64,000 nucleotides of DNA from Saccoglossus kowalevskii (lineage: Eukaryota > Hemichordata > Enteropneusta > Harrimaniidae): assembly GCF_000003605.2 (NCBI RefSeq), contig NW_003120918.1, positions 588,546-652,545 of the forward strand, written 5' to 3'. Shown here piece after piece: positions 62,001 to 64,000 of this stretch (its first letter is position 1; every line of letters starts with the position of its first letter). A program made the position numbers and the translations under genes. The notes under the pieces were generated by a model. The model searched no databases, was not told the DNA's origin, and was given only the letters and a program-made list of their open reading frames with translations.

Positions 62001-64000
62001 TCCAGAGGGGCCCTAACACTTCCTTGCTCTGTCAAACGTGCCGTATAATGCCTCTGTGTTTTACATAATCTATCGGCCAAGATAATGTCATGTGACAACG
62101 TTTAAGAAGGGGTTCTCTCCACAAACAATGTATTGTTGGCACTCCATTATGTAGCCAAATTTCAAAACAGCGCTCCAAGTCGATGTAAGTTTCAAAAATA
62201 ATGATTGTTTATCATTTATAACTTAAAATCACTTTAACCTTGAAACAAATGGTAATGACACCATATGGGAATAAAAAACCTTCTGGAGTAGTGAAATGAA
62301 CACGATCATGTGTCCTTGAAGTACCTATCCAAAACCACACACTGTAAACGCAATAATTCCCCACCGTGTTTTAATTCTGCTGTTTTTCGCGGATCAGTAA
62401 AATCTACGCGAATTTGAATAATTCCGTATACGTGCTCAATGCAATGAAGATTCGTGCATTTAATATCGAGAAAATGTGCCTGACATATCAACAGTATTTA
62501 AATTATATTAAGTGTCATTTAATAGTGTACATACAGAATAAAATAGAAGCACGCAACTGTCATACGGATTATTTGGATGCAACACATCAGCAACACGTTA
62601 ACTTTGGTCTTTTTATGTAAATATGTGGTACACGTTATCATTTCTACCAATCAGAATTGTCTTCTCCGTCAATCCATGTACTTACACTTTTTAAACACGC
62701 ATGATTATGAAATCAAAATTTACATTTTGTACTTTTCCAAATCTACATTACAGTCCTCTTTACTGTGTTCACTTCTTATCTCATTTGGAATAATGGGTCT
62801 AAGCCACCACAGATTTAGAAACTACTAATGTCTGATGACCTAATTTACATATTTTGATATAATTTGCATAACTAATGAGGTAAAATAAATAAACACACAC
62901 TTGGAATGTAGAATTCACGACATTAGTCTGTACATATGACATATTACATATCATTAATCCACTGATTACATTGCTATTTGAACGCGCTATATTTAATGAA
63001 CGATAGATTGTTTGTTTATGTAAATTAGCATTTTCAGTAATTATAGAATTTCTGAATAATATATGGAAGCACTAACATAACTAATTTGTCGGAAATATTC
63101 ACGCATGTTTTGTATAAATATTAGCTCATGCTAATTTGAATTATAAAGATTAATATTTTATTCAAAAATTCGAAAATTATCAATCTATTGAAGTGTTTTC
63201 ACGTCAAAAGTTCAAAAATAATTTTGAATTTTTTTGAGATAAAAAAATGCTTTTCTTTCGAAAATGAATTTTATTTTAAGAATCACAAAAGTAAGTCTCG
63301 ACAATCCTCAGTTGAACTTTCTAAATTGTATTAATTTACCGATTATTGTAATTGTTATCATGTGCGACCCTTTCCTCCTCCTCCCCAAACCCGACTTTGA
63401 TTCGAAAGACAGAATATTACTCGTAGTGGTTTAAACTAATGGGAATGGTTGTAGACAAAACGGATGAACAATCCTCTGCAGATCGAACGTCGTTTCCTTT
63501 TTTATAACTCACAATTACTCTAACAGACAATGATGTATTAAGTAAATGGGTTTCATCGTCAAACGCACTCTGTCAGCGCCTACTGGGAAATTATTTCCAT
63601 TACAATACGAGCTGAGAACATGAACAAATTGCTATATCACCTTGTCGCAGTTTCCATCCATCGTTAAATATCGAACAACTGCACCCACCACTTCAAATGT
63701 ACCGTTGATGACCGATAATACGGGGATAGCGTAAAGTGTTCGCATAAGATATATTATTCTACTACACCCCTGGGAGTCAGATATGTTATAGGTATGGCCG
63801 TAGAACAGTTTTTGTTTCTATTTTGATGTGTGGAAATATCCTAAGTCCGCCATTATATATCAACTGGAGATAACGAGTCAATAAGTTCACAGCTGGGCAT
63901 TCTTCTATATCGCCATATCGTGTTTTAATCTACCGAAGCGAATTTGCGATTTCTTTTTAAAGCACACTTTAGTATTCAAAGAATTTGGATTTGCTCAATT

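Larger units (their letters stand above)
51290..64000. other. Intergenic downstream flank, no supported gene
   Basis: No recognisable gene on either strand. A run of 14 G lies at 53483-53496. A hairpin-capable pair of near-complementary 17-18-bp arms lies at 53719-53798. Unassigned ORFs at 54685-55089 and 58836-59066 are listed separately. A 131-codon plus frame at 60460-60855 shows no domain. Confidence 0.5.

Overview
The window is eukaryotic nuclear DNA, AT-rich, with three runs of N from assembly (5422-6068, 29250-29907, 43207-43765). Its only confidently recognisable genes are two intron-bearing class A GPCR genes. Each has five coding exons, GT-AG introns and matching intron phases, in a background of mobile-element debris and tandem repeats. 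The receptors are orexin (hypocretin)-type receptors of an invertebrate kind. An invertebrate deuterostome such as a hemichordate is my best guess, but amphioxus or a protostome cannot be excluded from the sequence alone.

Layout. 1-3.9 kb: no recognisable gene. 3957-4517: a 543-bp element with long terminal inverted repeats and a perfect 9-bp target-site duplication (Mutator-like). 4633-7950: a large minisatellite with a unit of about 52 bp, interrupted by a gap. 8-30.6 kb: gene-poor. It holds a TTAA-flanked MITE (20968-21274), a 1.4-kb TTAA-type element with imperfect inverted ends and a triplet-rich core (21924-23307), a dispersed repeat (18073-18250), a perfect hairpin (16564-16602) and a few unassigned ORFs. 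30675-37153: receptor gene A, plus strand, 426 aa. 37154-41508: shared 3' intergenic region. 41509-51189: receptor gene B, minus strand, 423 aa. 51.2-64 kb: no recognisable gene, only unassigned ORFs.

The two receptors lie tail to tail, about 4.4 kb apart. Introns fall at the same protein positions and in the same phases (0, 0, 2, 1). They therefore come from one inverted local duplication. Intron sequence and length have fully diverged, so the duplication is not recent. Both proteins keep residues that line the orexin pocket of vertebrate receptors (Q3.32, T2.61, H5.39, N6.55, H7.39), and both have Phe in place of Tyr at 7.43. Their introns hold separate repeat insertions: a foldback element, a truncated MITE and a tetranucleotide repeat in A; a 41-bp minisatellite, a 138-bp duplication and a tRNA-like SINE head in B.

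I saw no CRISPR array, rRNA, intact tRNA, transposase or reverse transcriptase. All assignments are by eye from motifs. No database search was possible.
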